A stretch of DNA of 13,796 nt from Alphaproteobacteria bacterium (GTDB lineage: Bacteria; Pseudomonadota; Alphaproteobacteria; Acetobacterales; Acetobacteraceae): positions 1-13,796 of the forward strand of contig JAMFRY010000064.1 in NCBI GenBank assembly GCA_026225015.1, written 5' to 3'. A program made the translations under genes and the position numbers. Under the pieces are notes generated by a model. The model saw only the letters and a program-made list of their open reading frames with translations. It did no database searches and was not told where the DNA came from. This document shows, piece after piece, positions 7,341 through 13,796 of this stretch (within the stretch, counting starts at the first letter, position 1; each line of letters opens with the position of its first letter).

Positions 7341-7906
7341 GGGTACAGAACCTCGATCTGTGGCGCCTCTCCTGGCGCCTCCGCATCCACCTGCACGCCC
7401 ATATAGGCGGCCAGACGCCGCGAGAAATGATCCCGCACAGACAGCTTCGCGCCGCAGCCCAGGCAGGGCACGATATTGGTTTGGACATGCTCATTCATGG
7501 TTTTGCAATGCGAACAATAGACCCGGCGCCGCAATGTTCCTGCCTGGGCGAGAGACACTTCTTCTCCGGTGAGGCCTGCATCCTTCGCAAGATTCATCAC
7601 GTCCCATAAAAACGCCTCGCTGCCCGCCGCATAGAGCCGCAGGCCTGCGGGTTCGCGCGCCAGACGATGCGATAAATGCCAGAGCAGATCAGCAACCGCG
7701 CGAAAGGCCCGGTGATTGCCGGAAGGCTCGATGGCAATCCCCGGCGCGCTCAGCCTCACCACCCAGATTTCGATGTTGGAGAGTGCGAGGTCGTCTTCGA
7801 TCGTATCCTCGGGGAGTGCTTCCAGCTCGGTGACGACCAGATGTGCGCGCCCGTTTGGGTCGATGCATAGTTTTTCATAAACCGGCCGGCTCTTATTTTT
7901 ACCCAT
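7337..7906 (-). CDS. dmmA: Dimethylamine monooxygenase subunit DmmA family protein, C-terminal zinc ribbon
   Basis: Small third subunit of the dimethylamine monooxygenase; its exact role is not evident from sequence. The 189 residues have two parts. The C-terminal part carries a four-cysteine knuckle, C131-x2-C134 and C148-x2-C151 (YCSHCKTMNEH, PCLGCGAKL), that would bind zinc or iron. The N-terminal part contains LYAAGSEAFLWDVMNLAKDA (91-110), which resembles the end of the nucleotide-binding domain of DmmB. The C-terminal region DHFSRRLAAYMGVQVDAE (159-176) appears family-typical. It starts 2 nt after dmmD and overlaps dmmB by 4 nt, with no strong ribosome site of its own, as expected for coupled subunits. 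Confidence 0.75.
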   Translation of the reverse strand: MGKNKSRPVYEKLCIDPNGRAHLVVTELEALPEDTIEDDLALSNIEIWVVRLSAPGIAIEPSGNHRAFRAVADLLWHLSHRLAREPAGLRLYAAGSEAFLWDVMNLAKDAGLTGEEVSLAQAGTLRRRVYCSHCKTMNEHVQTNIVPCLGCGAKLSVRDHFSRRLAAYMGVQVDAEAPGEAPQIEVLYP

Positions 7907-7908
7907 AT

Positions 7909-9042
7909 TCAGCCGGCTGCCAGGCGCTTGGTTTTTTTCGGATCGTCGAAGGGCAGCATATGGGTAATGGCGTTCACGCTGCCGGATTTGCGGTCCACCG
8001 AGATGTTCCTGCCCTGCACCGCGAATGCCACGTCCAGCCGGGCGATCGCCATGGATTTGCCGGTCAGGCTGGAGACCATCGGGCAGGTGATCACGCCGAT
8101 CTGCTTATCGTCGGCAAAAAGCGGATCGCCCGGATCGGCTGCTTCACCGCCTTCGAGCAATACGCCGAAAATCTTGAACCGCTCCTTGCCCTTAAGCCGG
8201 CAATGCTCCTCGGCGCCGCGAAAGCCGGTTTTGCCGGGGCTTACCGTGAAATCCAGTCCCAGCTCCCACAGCGTATCGCCATGGGCTTCATGCGCGAACG
8301 GGTACATTTCGGAATTATCATAGGGGTAGAATAGCAGATAGCTTTCGGTGCGCAGCCAATCCAGGGCGGTGAAGGCGCAGGGGATGATGCCCATGGCGAC
8401 GCCTTCCGCCAGAATGGTATCCCAGATCAGACCAGCATCTTCGCTTTTGCAGAAAATCTCGTAGCCGCGTTCGCCGGTATAGCCGGTGCGAGAGATCATC
8501 ACGGGTTTTTTGAACAAGGTTGTCTGGATATGGTGGAAATATTTCAGCTCCCTGATGCCGGGGACGTGTTTTTCGAGGTAGTCCACCGCCAGCGGCCCTT
8601 GCAGGGATAGATCCAGCAGATCGTCGTCGAAGAGCATCGCCACATTGCGGCCGGTTACGGCGGAACTCAGCGCCTGATGCCCTGCCCCGCTGCCATGCAC
8701 CACGAACCAGGAATTCGGGCCGGTACGGTACAAAATCCCGTCATCGATGAATTTGCCGGCCTCGTTCAGGAAACACGCATAGGCGGAGCGGCCAGGGGTG
8801 ATTTTGGAGACATCGCGCGTGGTGAGATAATCCAGCACCGCCGAGGCATGTGCGCCGACCAGATGCACCTTCTTCAAACCCGACACATCCATCAGCCCGG
8901 CTTTGGTGCGGATCGCGGCGTGATGGTGGCTGAGATCGGTGCTGTAGGTCCAGGCTGTCGGCATGCCGTTCCAGTCTTCGAGCTTGGAGCCCAAAGCCCG
9001 ATGCCGGTCGCCCAGAACGGGATAGCGCCAGGAATTTGTCAT
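7909..9042 (-). CDS. dmmD: GcvT-like tetrahydrofolate-dependent protein of the dimethylamine operon
   Basis: 377-residue stand-alone GcvT-fold protein, related to glycine-cleavage T protein and dimethylglycine/sarcosine folate domains. Visible landmarks are the N-terminal DVSGLKKVHLVGA segment (52-64), NEAGKFIDDGILYR (93-106) with the Asp pair in the folate pocket position, SRTGYTGERGYEIF (184-197), and ALDWLRTESYLLFYP (226-240). The expected role is capture of the formaldehyde unit released by DmmABC onto H4folate; this is inferred from family and operon. Its ATG overlaps the folD stop by 4 nt and it ends 2 nt before dmmA. It is not the gcvT of a glycine-cleavage system: no gcvH or gcvP is present. 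Confidence 0.82.
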   Translation of the reverse strand: MTNSWRYPVLGDRHRALGSKLEDWNGMPTAWTYSTDLSHHHAAIRTKAGLMDVSGLKKVHLVGAHASAVLDYLTTRDVSKITPGRSAYACFLNEAGKFIDDGILYRTGPNSWFVVHGSGAGHQALSSAVTGRNVAMLFDDDLLDLSLQGPLAVDYLEKHVPGIRELKYFHHIQTTLFKKPVMISRTGYTGERGYEIFCKSEDAGLIWDTILAEGVAMGIIPCAFTALDWLRTESYLLFYPYDNSEMYPFAHEAHGDTLWELGLDFTVSPGKTGFRGAEEHCRLKGKERFKIFGVLLEGGEAADPGDPLFADDKQIGVITCPMVSSLTGKSMAIARLDVAFAVQGRNISVDRKSGSVNAITHMLPFDDPKKTKRLAAG

Positions 9043-9929
9043 GTTGATTCCTTTTCATTGAGCCCGGCTTGGCGGCGGGCGGCGGTGACGGTGTTGCGGA
9101 GTAGACAGGCTATGGTCATCGGCCCCACCCCGCCCGGCACCGGCGTGATCAGCCCGGCGATGCCCTGCGCCTCGGCGAACTCTACATCGCCCACGAGTTT
9201 GGTTTTGCCCTCGAGCCCAGCTACGCGGTTGATGCCCACATCGATCACGGTTGCTCCTGGCTTGATCCACGCGCCCTTTATCATTTCCGGCTTGCCGATG
9301 GCGGCGACCAGAATATCCGCGCGCCGGCAAATCTCCGGCAAATCTCGGCTGCGGGAATGCGCGATCGTGACCGTGCAATTCTGCTGCAGCAATAACTGCG
9401 CGATCGGCTTGCCGACGAGATTCGAGCGGCCCAGCACCACCGCCTCCAGCCCGCTCAGCGAGGGCAGCGAATCCTGCAGCAGCAGCAAACAGCCCAGTGG
9501 CGTGCACGGCACCAAACCTGGCAACCCCGCCGCCAGCCGGCCGGCATTGACGACATGCAGGCCGTCCACGTCCTTGTCCGGGTCGATACAGGCGATCACC
9601 GCATCGGCGTCGAGCGGCTTTGGCAGCGGTAATTGCACCAAAATGCCATGCACCGCCGGGTCGGCGTTGAGCCGCCGCACCAGCGCGATCAACTCGGCTT
9701 GCGCAATTTCGGCGGGCAGCTTGTGCTCGAAGGATTGCATGCCGGCCAGCACGGTCTGTTTGGCCTTGCTGCGCACATAGACCTGGCTGGCCGGGTCTTC
9801 CCCCACCAGCACCACCGCCAATCCGGGCTGCAGGTTGTGGGTTTCGCGCAAGCCCGCAACTTCCGCGCCGATTTCCGCGAGAAGCCTGGCGGCAAACGCC
9901 TTGCCGTCAATGAGTTGCGTTTGAACCAA
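9039..9929 (-). CDS. folD: Bifunctional methylene-H4folate dehydrogenase / methenyl-H4folate cyclohydrolase
   Basis: Oxidises 5,10-methylene-H4folate with NADP+ and hydrolyses the product to 10-formyl-H4folate; cytoplasmic homodimer. The 296 residues hold the usual sites: YVRSKAKQ with the catalytic Lys at 55, VQLPLP at 98-103, DKDVDGLH at 118-125, the nucleotide-binding GRSNLVGKP at 167-175, and PVPGGVGPMT at 263-272. The start is a TTG at 9929. An in-frame TGA lies nine codons upstream with no ATG or GTG between, and AGAGG sits 8 nt before the TTG. It leads the dmm operon, overlapping dmmD, so this copy probably serves amine-derived one-carbon flow; a second housekeeping folD may exist elsewhere. 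Confidence 0.95.
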   Translation of the reverse strand: MVQTQLIDGKAFAARLLAEIGAEVAGLRETHNLQPGLAVVLVGEDPASQVYVRSKAKQTVLAGMQSFEHKLPAEIAQAELIALVRRLNADPAVHGILVQLPLPKPLDADAVIACIDPDKDVDGLHVVNAGRLAAGLPGLVPCTPLGCLLLLQDSLPSLSGLEAVVLGRSNLVGKPIAQLLLQQNCTVTIAHSRSRDLPEICRRADILVAAIGKPEMIKGAWIKPGATVIDVGINRVAGLEGKTKLVGDVEFAEAQGIAGLITPVPGGVGPMTIACLLRNTVTAARRQAGLNEKEST

Positions 9930-9948
9930 AAGGGATACCTCTGCACAT

Positions 9949-9967
9949 TCTTCTCAGTTAAAGAAGA
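9949..9967. promoter_or_regulatory. Short inverted repeat over the folD promoter -10
   Basis: TCTTCT (9949-9954) and AGAAGA (9962-9967) are perfect complements with a 7-nt spacer, overlapping the proposed -10 and start region. Arms of 6 bp in AT-rich DNA can arise by chance; an operator is only a suggestion. It is not the same sequence as the repeats before mgsA. Confidence 0.3.
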
Positions 9968-9993
9968 TAATTAAAAAGAACAATGGCTGTCAA
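9964..9993 (-). promoter_or_regulatory. Sigma70-type promoter of the folD-dmmDABC operon
   Basis: On the minus strand a perfect TTGACA (9988-9993) is followed after 18 bp by TATCTT (9964-9969); shifting one base gives 17 bp with TTATCT. The spacer is AT-rich. Transcription would start about 25-30 nt before the TTG start codon of folD. Confidence 0.65.
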
Positions 9994-10318
9994 CGCCAAA
10001 GCGTGGAGCGTGAGTGCTTTAAACGAAAACAGCCGGCAGGCAAAAGTGGCAGGCAATCCCGGCCATCGGAAAGAATTCTTGTTGAAAAACCGCCGTTGAT
10101 ACAGAGGCTCATTGCAGAATCATCACGACTCAGGAATTACCTTCGAGCGGCTATTAACGGGAATTTAAACCGGCTGGGGTTAAATTGCGGTTCTGTCGGA
10201 CCTTGAATGAAATCGCCTCAACCAGTTTCCACCGATCGCCGATCCTTTTCCATTTCGCTATTCCGCCGCGGCTGCAAGCTGGGTGGTATTCTTTCCAATT
10301 GCTTAACGAGGACGCTTC
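9994..10318. other. Divergent intergenic region between folD and the chemoreceptor, with an imperfect palindrome
   Basis: Apart from the folD promoter at its left end, this stretch of about 325 bp shows no convincing gene. The one structured element is AATTTAAACC (10162-10171) facing GGTTAAATT (10178-10186), an inverted repeat with one unpaired A and a 6-nt spacer. I see no good sigma70, sigma28 or sigma54 promoter for the chemoreceptor. Confidence 0.45.
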
Positions 10319-11950
10319 ATGAAGCACGAGCCCACGCCACCCGCGACCGAGAATACACTTGCCAGACGCCTCACCTTTATCGGTATCGACGACGCCATGC
10401 GGGCGCGGCTCAAAGCGCTGAAACCTATTCTGATGGCGGCGCTGCCAGCAGCCCTGAACAGCTTTTACGACAAAATCCGCTCTGAGCCGGAAACGCAGAC
10501 CTTTTTTTCCGGCGCTGCGATGGTGGACAGCGCGAAATCGCGTCAACGCGCCCACTGGGACATGATATCGGATGGCGCTTTTGACCAAAGCTATGTTGCG
10601 GCGGTCACCAAAGTCGGGGAGGTTCACGCCCGGATCGGACTTGAGCCCCGTTGGTATATCGCCGGCTACGCCTTGCTCGTGGAGCAGTTTGCCGCGGCGG
10701 TATTAAAGGCGCGCTGGCCCAAAACCCGCGGCTTTTGGAGGAAAAAATCAAATTCTGACGTCACCGCCGCGGAAATCGCCGCGATGACCAAGGCGGCGTT
10801 CCTGGATATGGATCTGGCCATTTCAATATACTTGGCTTCCCTGGATGATGCCCTCAAACGCAAGGAGCGGGCCAAGATTGCCAGCGGCGAAATGGTCACG
10901 GCCACCTTATGCGAGGCTTTGCGCGCTTTGGCCGATGGCGACCTCACGCACCGGATCTCCAGCGAAATGCCCCCGGAATATGCCGGCGTGCGAGAGGATT
11001 ATCACGCCGCCATGCTGACGCTGCAGGGCGCGATGACGTCGATTACCTCCAGCACCGAAGCTGTGCGTTCGGGTGCGCAAGAGATCACCCAGGCTTCGGA
11101 CGATCTCTCCCGCCGCACCGAGCAGCAGGCCGCCAGCCTGGAGGAAACCGCCGCCGCGCTCGATGAGATCACCGCGACGGTGGGCAAAACCGCCGAGCGG
11201 GCCGCGGAGGCCCGCAAGCTGGCCGACGATGCCAGGACCAAGGCGGACCGTTCCGGCGAAATCGTGAATCAGGCCGTGACGGCCATGAACGGCATCGAGA
11301 AATCCTCCAATGAGATCGGCAACATCATTGGCGTGATCGACGAGATTGCCTTCCAGACCAATCTACTGGCGTTGAATGCCGGGATTGAGGCGGCGCGCGC
11401 CGGCGATGCCGGCAGGGGTTTCGCGGTGGTAGCAACCGAGGTGCGGGCGCTGGCACAAAGATCGGCGGATGCGGCCAAGGAAATCAAGGCGCTGATCTCA
11501 GCCTCCAGTGCGCAGGTCACGGCCGGCGTCAGCCTGGTTGGGCAAACCGGTGCGGCGTTGGGCGAAATTGGCGGGCAGGTCGCGCAGCTAAACGGGTTGA
11601 TTTTGGAGATCGCCGCCTCGGCCAAGGAACAGGCCACCGCGCTGCACGAGGTCAACAGCGCGGTGAACCAGATGGATCAGGTCACGCAGCAGAACGCCGC
11701 GATGGTTGAGCAATCGACCGCGGCCAGCCACAGCCTGGCATCGGAAGCAAGCGAACTGGCGCAGCTGACGGCCAAGTTTATCACCGGGCAAAGCGCGCAA
11801 GCGGCCCGCGCACCGGCTCCGCCGCGCAAAGCCGCAGCGCCGCGGCTTCATGCTGAGCAAATGCCGACCAAAGTCGTTGCCATTAAAACGCCTGCGAAAC
11901 CTCAGCTGGTTGCGGCGGCGAGTGCGGGGGATGGTTGGACGGAGTTTTAA
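10319..11950 (+). CDS. Soluble globin-coupled methyl-accepting chemotaxis protein (HemAT/aerotaxis type)
   Basis: Cytoplasmic chemoreceptor with a heme globin sensor, expected to report O2 (or another heme ligand) to CheA/CheW. The 543 residues contain a sensor globin at about 15-180 with the proximal His at 103 (GEVHARIGLEPRWYIAGY), a HAMP-like linker at about 198-245 (LRALADGDLTHRI), adaptation region EQQAASLEETAAALDEI at 268-284, the conserved kinase-control tip DEIAFQTNLLALNAGIEAAR at 341-360, a second adaptation helix at about 436-470, and an Ala/Pro/Lys-rich tail ending GWTEF. That end fits the xWxxF tether that binds CheR/CheB. No membrane segment is present. The ATG has GAGG 8 nt upstream. 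It is the only plus-strand gene here, divergent from folD and convergent with purU. Confidence 0.9.
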   Translation: MKHEPTPPATENTLARRLTFIGIDDAMRARLKALKPILMAALPAALNSFYDKIRSEPETQTFFSGAAMVDSAKSRQRAHWDMISDGAFDQSYVAAVTKVGEVHARIGLEPRWYIAGYALLVEQFAAAVLKARWPKTRGFWRKKSNSDVTAAEIAAMTKAAFLDMDLAISIYLASLDDALKRKERAKIASGEMVTATLCEALRALADGDLTHRISSEMPPEYAGVREDYHAAMLTLQGAMTSITSSTEAVRSGAQEITQASDDLSRRTEQQAASLEETAAALDEITATVGKTAERAAEARKLADDARTKADRSGEIVNQAVTAMNGIEKSSNEIGNIIGVIDEIAFQTNLLALNAGIEAARAGDAGRGFAVVATEVRALAQRSADAAKEIKALISASSAQVTAGVSLVGQTGAALGEIGGQVAQLNGLILEIAASAKEQATALHEVNSAVNQMDQVTQQNAAMVEQSTAASHSLASEASELAQLTAKFITGQSAQAARAPAPPRKAAAPRLHAEQMPTKVVAIKTPAKPQLVAAASAGDGWTEF

Positions 11951-11971
11951 GGGGCGGCACATCCGAAAGAT

Positions 11972-11998
11972 GATGGGTTTCGCTGCGCTCAACCCATC
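11972..11998. terminator. Hairpin after the chemoreceptor gene
   Basis: GATGGGTT (11972-11979) pairs exactly with AACCCATC (11991-11998) around an 11-nt loop, starting 21 nt after the stop codon. No T-run follows, so it is at best part of a terminator or processing site; the first module of repeat copy B forms its 3' arm. Confidence 0.35.
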
Positions 11999-12044
11999 CT
12001 GCGACTGTAAAGTCGTGGATCCCCCGCCTTCGCGGGGGATGACG
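11993..12044. repeat. Composite palindromic intergenic repeat, copy B
   Basis: Module one is CCCATCCTGCGA (11993-12004); module two begins AAGTCGTGGAT (12010-12020) and ends ATGACG (12039-12044). Module two has a 9-bp perfect stem, ATCCCCCGC (12019-12027) with GCGGGGGAT (12032-12040), closed by a CTTC loop. Against copy A at 36-106 the stem position after AT is C-G instead of G-C, a compensatory pair, and 15 nt of loop are missing. It sits between the convergent chemoreceptor and purU genes, in the same orientation relative to purU as copy A is to gmaS, and may terminate both. Confidence 0.75.
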
Positions 12045-12079
12045 TTTGGGGTGGCCTGCGGGTTACGACGGCTACCTGG

Positions 12080-12943
12080 CTACGATTTGAACACCACTGT
12101 TTTTGAGCCGTTGAGAATCACGCGGTCTTCCAGATGGTAGCGCACCGCGCGGGCCAGGACACGGCGCTCGATGTCCCGGCCCTTTGCGATCAGATCTTCC
12201 GGCGTGTCCTGATGGCTGATTCGTTCCACATCCTGTTCGATGATCGGGCCCTCATCGAGATCGGCGGTCACGTAATGCGCGGTGGCGCCGATGAGTTTCA
12301 CGCCGCGCGTATGCGCCTGATGGTAGGGTTTGGCGCCCTTGAAACCCGGCAGAAAGGAATGGTGGATATTGATGCAGCGGCCGTTAAGTTTCGCCGTCAG
12401 CGCGTCCGAGAGCACTTGCATATAGCGCGCCAGCACCACCAGCTCGGCGCCGGATTCCTGGAAAAGCGACCAGATTCGGCCCTCCTGTTCCTGCTTCGTA
12501 TCTTTTGCAATGGGCAGATGGTGAAACGGAATGCCGGAGAGGTCGAAGCTGCCAAAATGTTCCGCCCCGTGATTGGAGACGATCGCAACCGGTGTCATCT
12601 CCAATTCGCCGATTCGCCAGCGATAGAGCAAATCCACCAGGCAATGGTCGAACTTCGAGACCAGCAGCAGCACCCGTTTGGGCGTTGCGGCGTCGTTCAG
12701 TTTCCAGGTCATTTTGAACGGTTCCGCAACATTTTGCAAACCGGTTTGCAGCGCCTCGGCCTGGCTGCCTGCCGGCCCGACATCGAAGGCGATGCGCGCG
12801 AAAAACTGGCTGGTTTGAAGATCGTCATATTGCTGCGCCTCGCGGATATCGGCGCCGCTTTCAAACAGATAGGTGGAAATGGCGGCGACAATGCCGGGGC
12901 GGTTGTGGCATGAGAGCGTGAGAACATATTTTGATTGCGGCAT
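12080..12943 (-). CDS. purU: Formyltetrahydrofolate deformylase
   Basis: Hydrolyses 10-formyl-H4folate to formate and H4folate. With the ATG at 12943 it has 287 residues: an N-terminal ACT domain at about 5-80 (SCHNRPGIVAAISTYLFESG) and a formyltransferase-fold domain at about 87-280. Catalytic residues are visible in INIHHSFLPGFKGAKPYHQA (N192, H194) and in DLDEGPIIEQD (D230). The start is chosen because AGGA lies 8 nt upstream; an earlier ATG at 12976 has no ribosome site. It follows mgdD by 72 nt on the same strand, as in other N-methylglutamate clusters. The product would release formate from methyl groups processed by the dehydrogenase and FolD and regenerate the folate acceptor. Confidence 0.95.
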   Translation of the reverse strand: MPQSKYVLTLSCHNRPGIVAAISTYLFESGADIREAQQYDDLQTSQFFARIAFDVGPAGSQAEALQTGLQNVAEPFKMTWKLNDAATPKRVLLLVSKFDHCLVDLLYRWRIGELEMTPVAIVSNHGAEHFGSFDLSGIPFHHLPIAKDTKQEQEGRIWSLFQESGAELVVLARYMQVLSDALTAKLNGRCINIHHSFLPGFKGAKPYHQAHTRGVKLIGATAHYVTADLDEGPIIEQDVERISHQDTPEDLIAKGRDIERRVLARAVRYHLEDRVILNGSKTVVFKS

Positions 12944-13015
12944 AAGATCATTCCTGCGGAGCTTCAAAGCTTTCATAAAGCGCGCGGCGCGCGGTATTCA
13001 AGCTCGATCATTTTT

Positions 13016-13561
13016 TTAAGTTTGAAATTCCCGGCTCGCCGCGTGCAATGCCTCCAACAAGTCCTCGGCAAAACTGCGAAAACAGGCAAGTTCGAAGGCG
13101 TTTTCCGCGCGCCGCCAGATTTGCACGCTGATATGACCGGCGAGCGTCAACGCAGTAGCGTCCATGGCAAACACGGCGGGATGCAGGTCGATCGGCAGCA
13201 ATTTCGCAAGGGCGTCGCGCGCGGATGGTCCTTGCACGCGCAGCATCGCCCGCCCATCGCTTTGATCCGTCACTGCCGCCAGGCCGCAGAGGCGTCGGGC
13301 CAGAGTTTCGCTGAAATCCGTGTCGTCGCCATCCGCCAGCGCCAGCCAGCTTGCCCGGCCTGACCAAAGGTACAGCACGCCGTCAGCCCGCAACGTTCTT
13401 CCTGGCAATGGTAGCTGTCCCAGCACATCCGATAATGGTTTCGGGTCGTCCTCGTATAGAGCGATGCTGGCCAGGCTGCGCTGCGGCGCCAGGGCCACCA
13501 TGGCGCTTTGCACGCAGGCGCCGGAAATGGCGGCCTGCGCAAGCAATGCCGGCTCAACCAT
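13016..13561 (-). CDS. mgdD: N-methylglutamate dehydrogenase γ subunit (sarcosine oxidase γ family)
   Basis: Small subunit of the heterotetrameric enzyme that oxidises N-methylglutamate to glutamate plus a one-carbon unit. The 181 residues show the SoxG-family pattern in the second half: LRVQGPSARDALAKLLPIDL at 107-126, a following AVFAMDATALTLAGH segment, and FELACFRSFAEDLLEALHAA at 156-175. The ATG at 13561 overlaps the α-subunit stop by 8 nt; upstream in-frame codons to 13639 lie inside the α gene. By sequence alone it could belong to a sarcosine oxidase; gmaS and mgsABC in the same window favour the N-methylglutamate enzyme. Confidence 0.8.
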   Translation of the reverse strand: MVEPALLAQAAISGACVQSAMVALAPQRSLASIALYEDDPKPLSDVLGQLPLPGRTLRADGVLYLWSGRASWLALADGDDTDFSETLARRLCGLAAVTDQSDGRAMLRVQGPSARDALAKLLPIDLHPAVFAMDATALTLAGHISVQIWRRAENAFELACFRSFAEDLLEALHAASREFQT

Positions 13562-13796
13562 GCAAGCGGCTCCCTTCGGGGTCAACAAATACCGGGGACA
13601 GAATTTCCGCCAGCAGATCGCCGTTGCGCACCGGATCATAAACCCGGATCACCTCGCCCAGCCGCGCCGGGCCGTTTTGCAGCAAGGCGAGCCCGATCCA
13701 ATGGCCAAGGCTTGGCGAATAGGCAACCGAGGTCACGTAGCCCTGATCATGCTTGGCCGTTGCATCCGCGCCTTGCGGCAATAAATGGCTGCCGGC
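13554..13796 (-). CDS. mgdC: N-methylglutamate dehydrogenase α subunit, C-terminal end only (cut by window edge)
   Basis: Open to the right edge; only the last 80 residues are present. They match the extreme C-terminus of sarcosine oxidase α-type subunits, which end in a GcvT-like folate-binding domain: AGSHLLPQGA at the edge, then QGYVTSVAYSPSLGHWIGLA, and SPVFVDPEGSRLHG at the end. The protein would continue about 900 residues upstream. Its overlap with mgdD by 8 nt fits a SoxA-SoxG / MgdC-MgdD pair. Assignment to N-methylglutamate rather than sarcosine rests on neighbours. Confidence 0.8.
   Translation of the reverse strand, partial: AGSHLLPQGADATAKHDQGYVTSVAYSPSLGHWIGLALLQNGPARLGEVIRVYDPVRNGDLLAEILSPVFVDPEGSRLHG

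Noticed and set aside
8677..9780. Plus-strand open frame (367 codons) opposite dmmD and folD
   Set aside because: Antisense of two well-supported overlapping genes, Ser/Pro/Ala-rich with no family resemblance and no ribosome site.
10003..10206. Small plus-strand open frame in the folD/chemoreceptor gap
   Set aside because: No ribosome site, no recognisable sequence, and it runs across the palindrome at 10162-10186.
10284..10302. Possible sigma54 promoter (TGG ... TTGC) before the chemoreceptor
   Set aside because: The GG and GC elements are 14 nt apart, not the 10 nt that sigma54 requires, and the -24 box lacks CAC.
12134..12913. Plus-strand open frame (259 codons) opposite purU
   Set aside because: Lies wholly within the complement of purU, whose catalytic residues and domains are intact.

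Overview
The window is a methylated-amine catabolism island from a GC-rich alphaproteobacterium. The evidence for the group is the gene content (γ-glutamylmethylamide / N-methylglutamate pathway next to a dmmDABC-type dimethylamine monooxygenase), a soluble globin-coupled chemoreceptor with a C-terminal WTEF tail, and GC-rich palindromic intergenic repeats. Genus and family cannot be read from the sequence.

Layout, in the direction of transcription (all on the minus strand except the chemoreceptor). (1) From the right edge: the 3' end of an α-subunit gene of the sarcosine oxidase / N-methylglutamate dehydrogenase family (mgdC-like), the γ subunit (mgdD-like), then purU. The rest of the mgd operon lies beyond the edge. 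(2) A plus-strand gene for a cytoplasmic globin-sensor methyl-accepting chemotaxis protein, convergent with purU and divergent from folD. (3) A tightly packed operon folD-dmmD-dmmA-dmmB-dmmC with overlaps or gaps of 5 nt or less, starting at a good sigma70-like promoter and a TTG start codon. (4) A XRE-cupin regulator gene. (5) mgsA-mgsB-mgsC-gmaS, preceded by a 97-bp region with a candidate promoter and two perfect inverted repeats.

How the genes would work together (inference from the families): DmmABC oxidatively demethylates dimethylamine to methylamine using O2 and electrons passed by DmmB. GmaS joins methylamine to glutamate, and MgsABC transfers it to form N-methylglutamate. MgdABCD oxidises that back to glutamate, releasing ammonium and a one-carbon unit. 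DmmD and MgdC carry GcvT-type tetrahydrofolate folds that would pick up the carbon as methylene-H4folate. FolD oxidises it to formyl-H4folate and PurU hydrolyses this to formate, returning free folate. The XRE-cupin protein is the obvious local regulator.

Both ends of the block (downstream of gmaS and downstream of purU) carry a copy of the same composite palindromic repeat. No tRNA, rRNA, CRISPR, transposase or prophage gene was seen. The points most worth a second look are the two-palindrome control region before mgsA, the resemblance of DmmA to part of its partner reductase DmmB, the loss of the Fe-S cysteines in MgsC, and the globin chemoreceptor inside an O2-consuming amine pathway.
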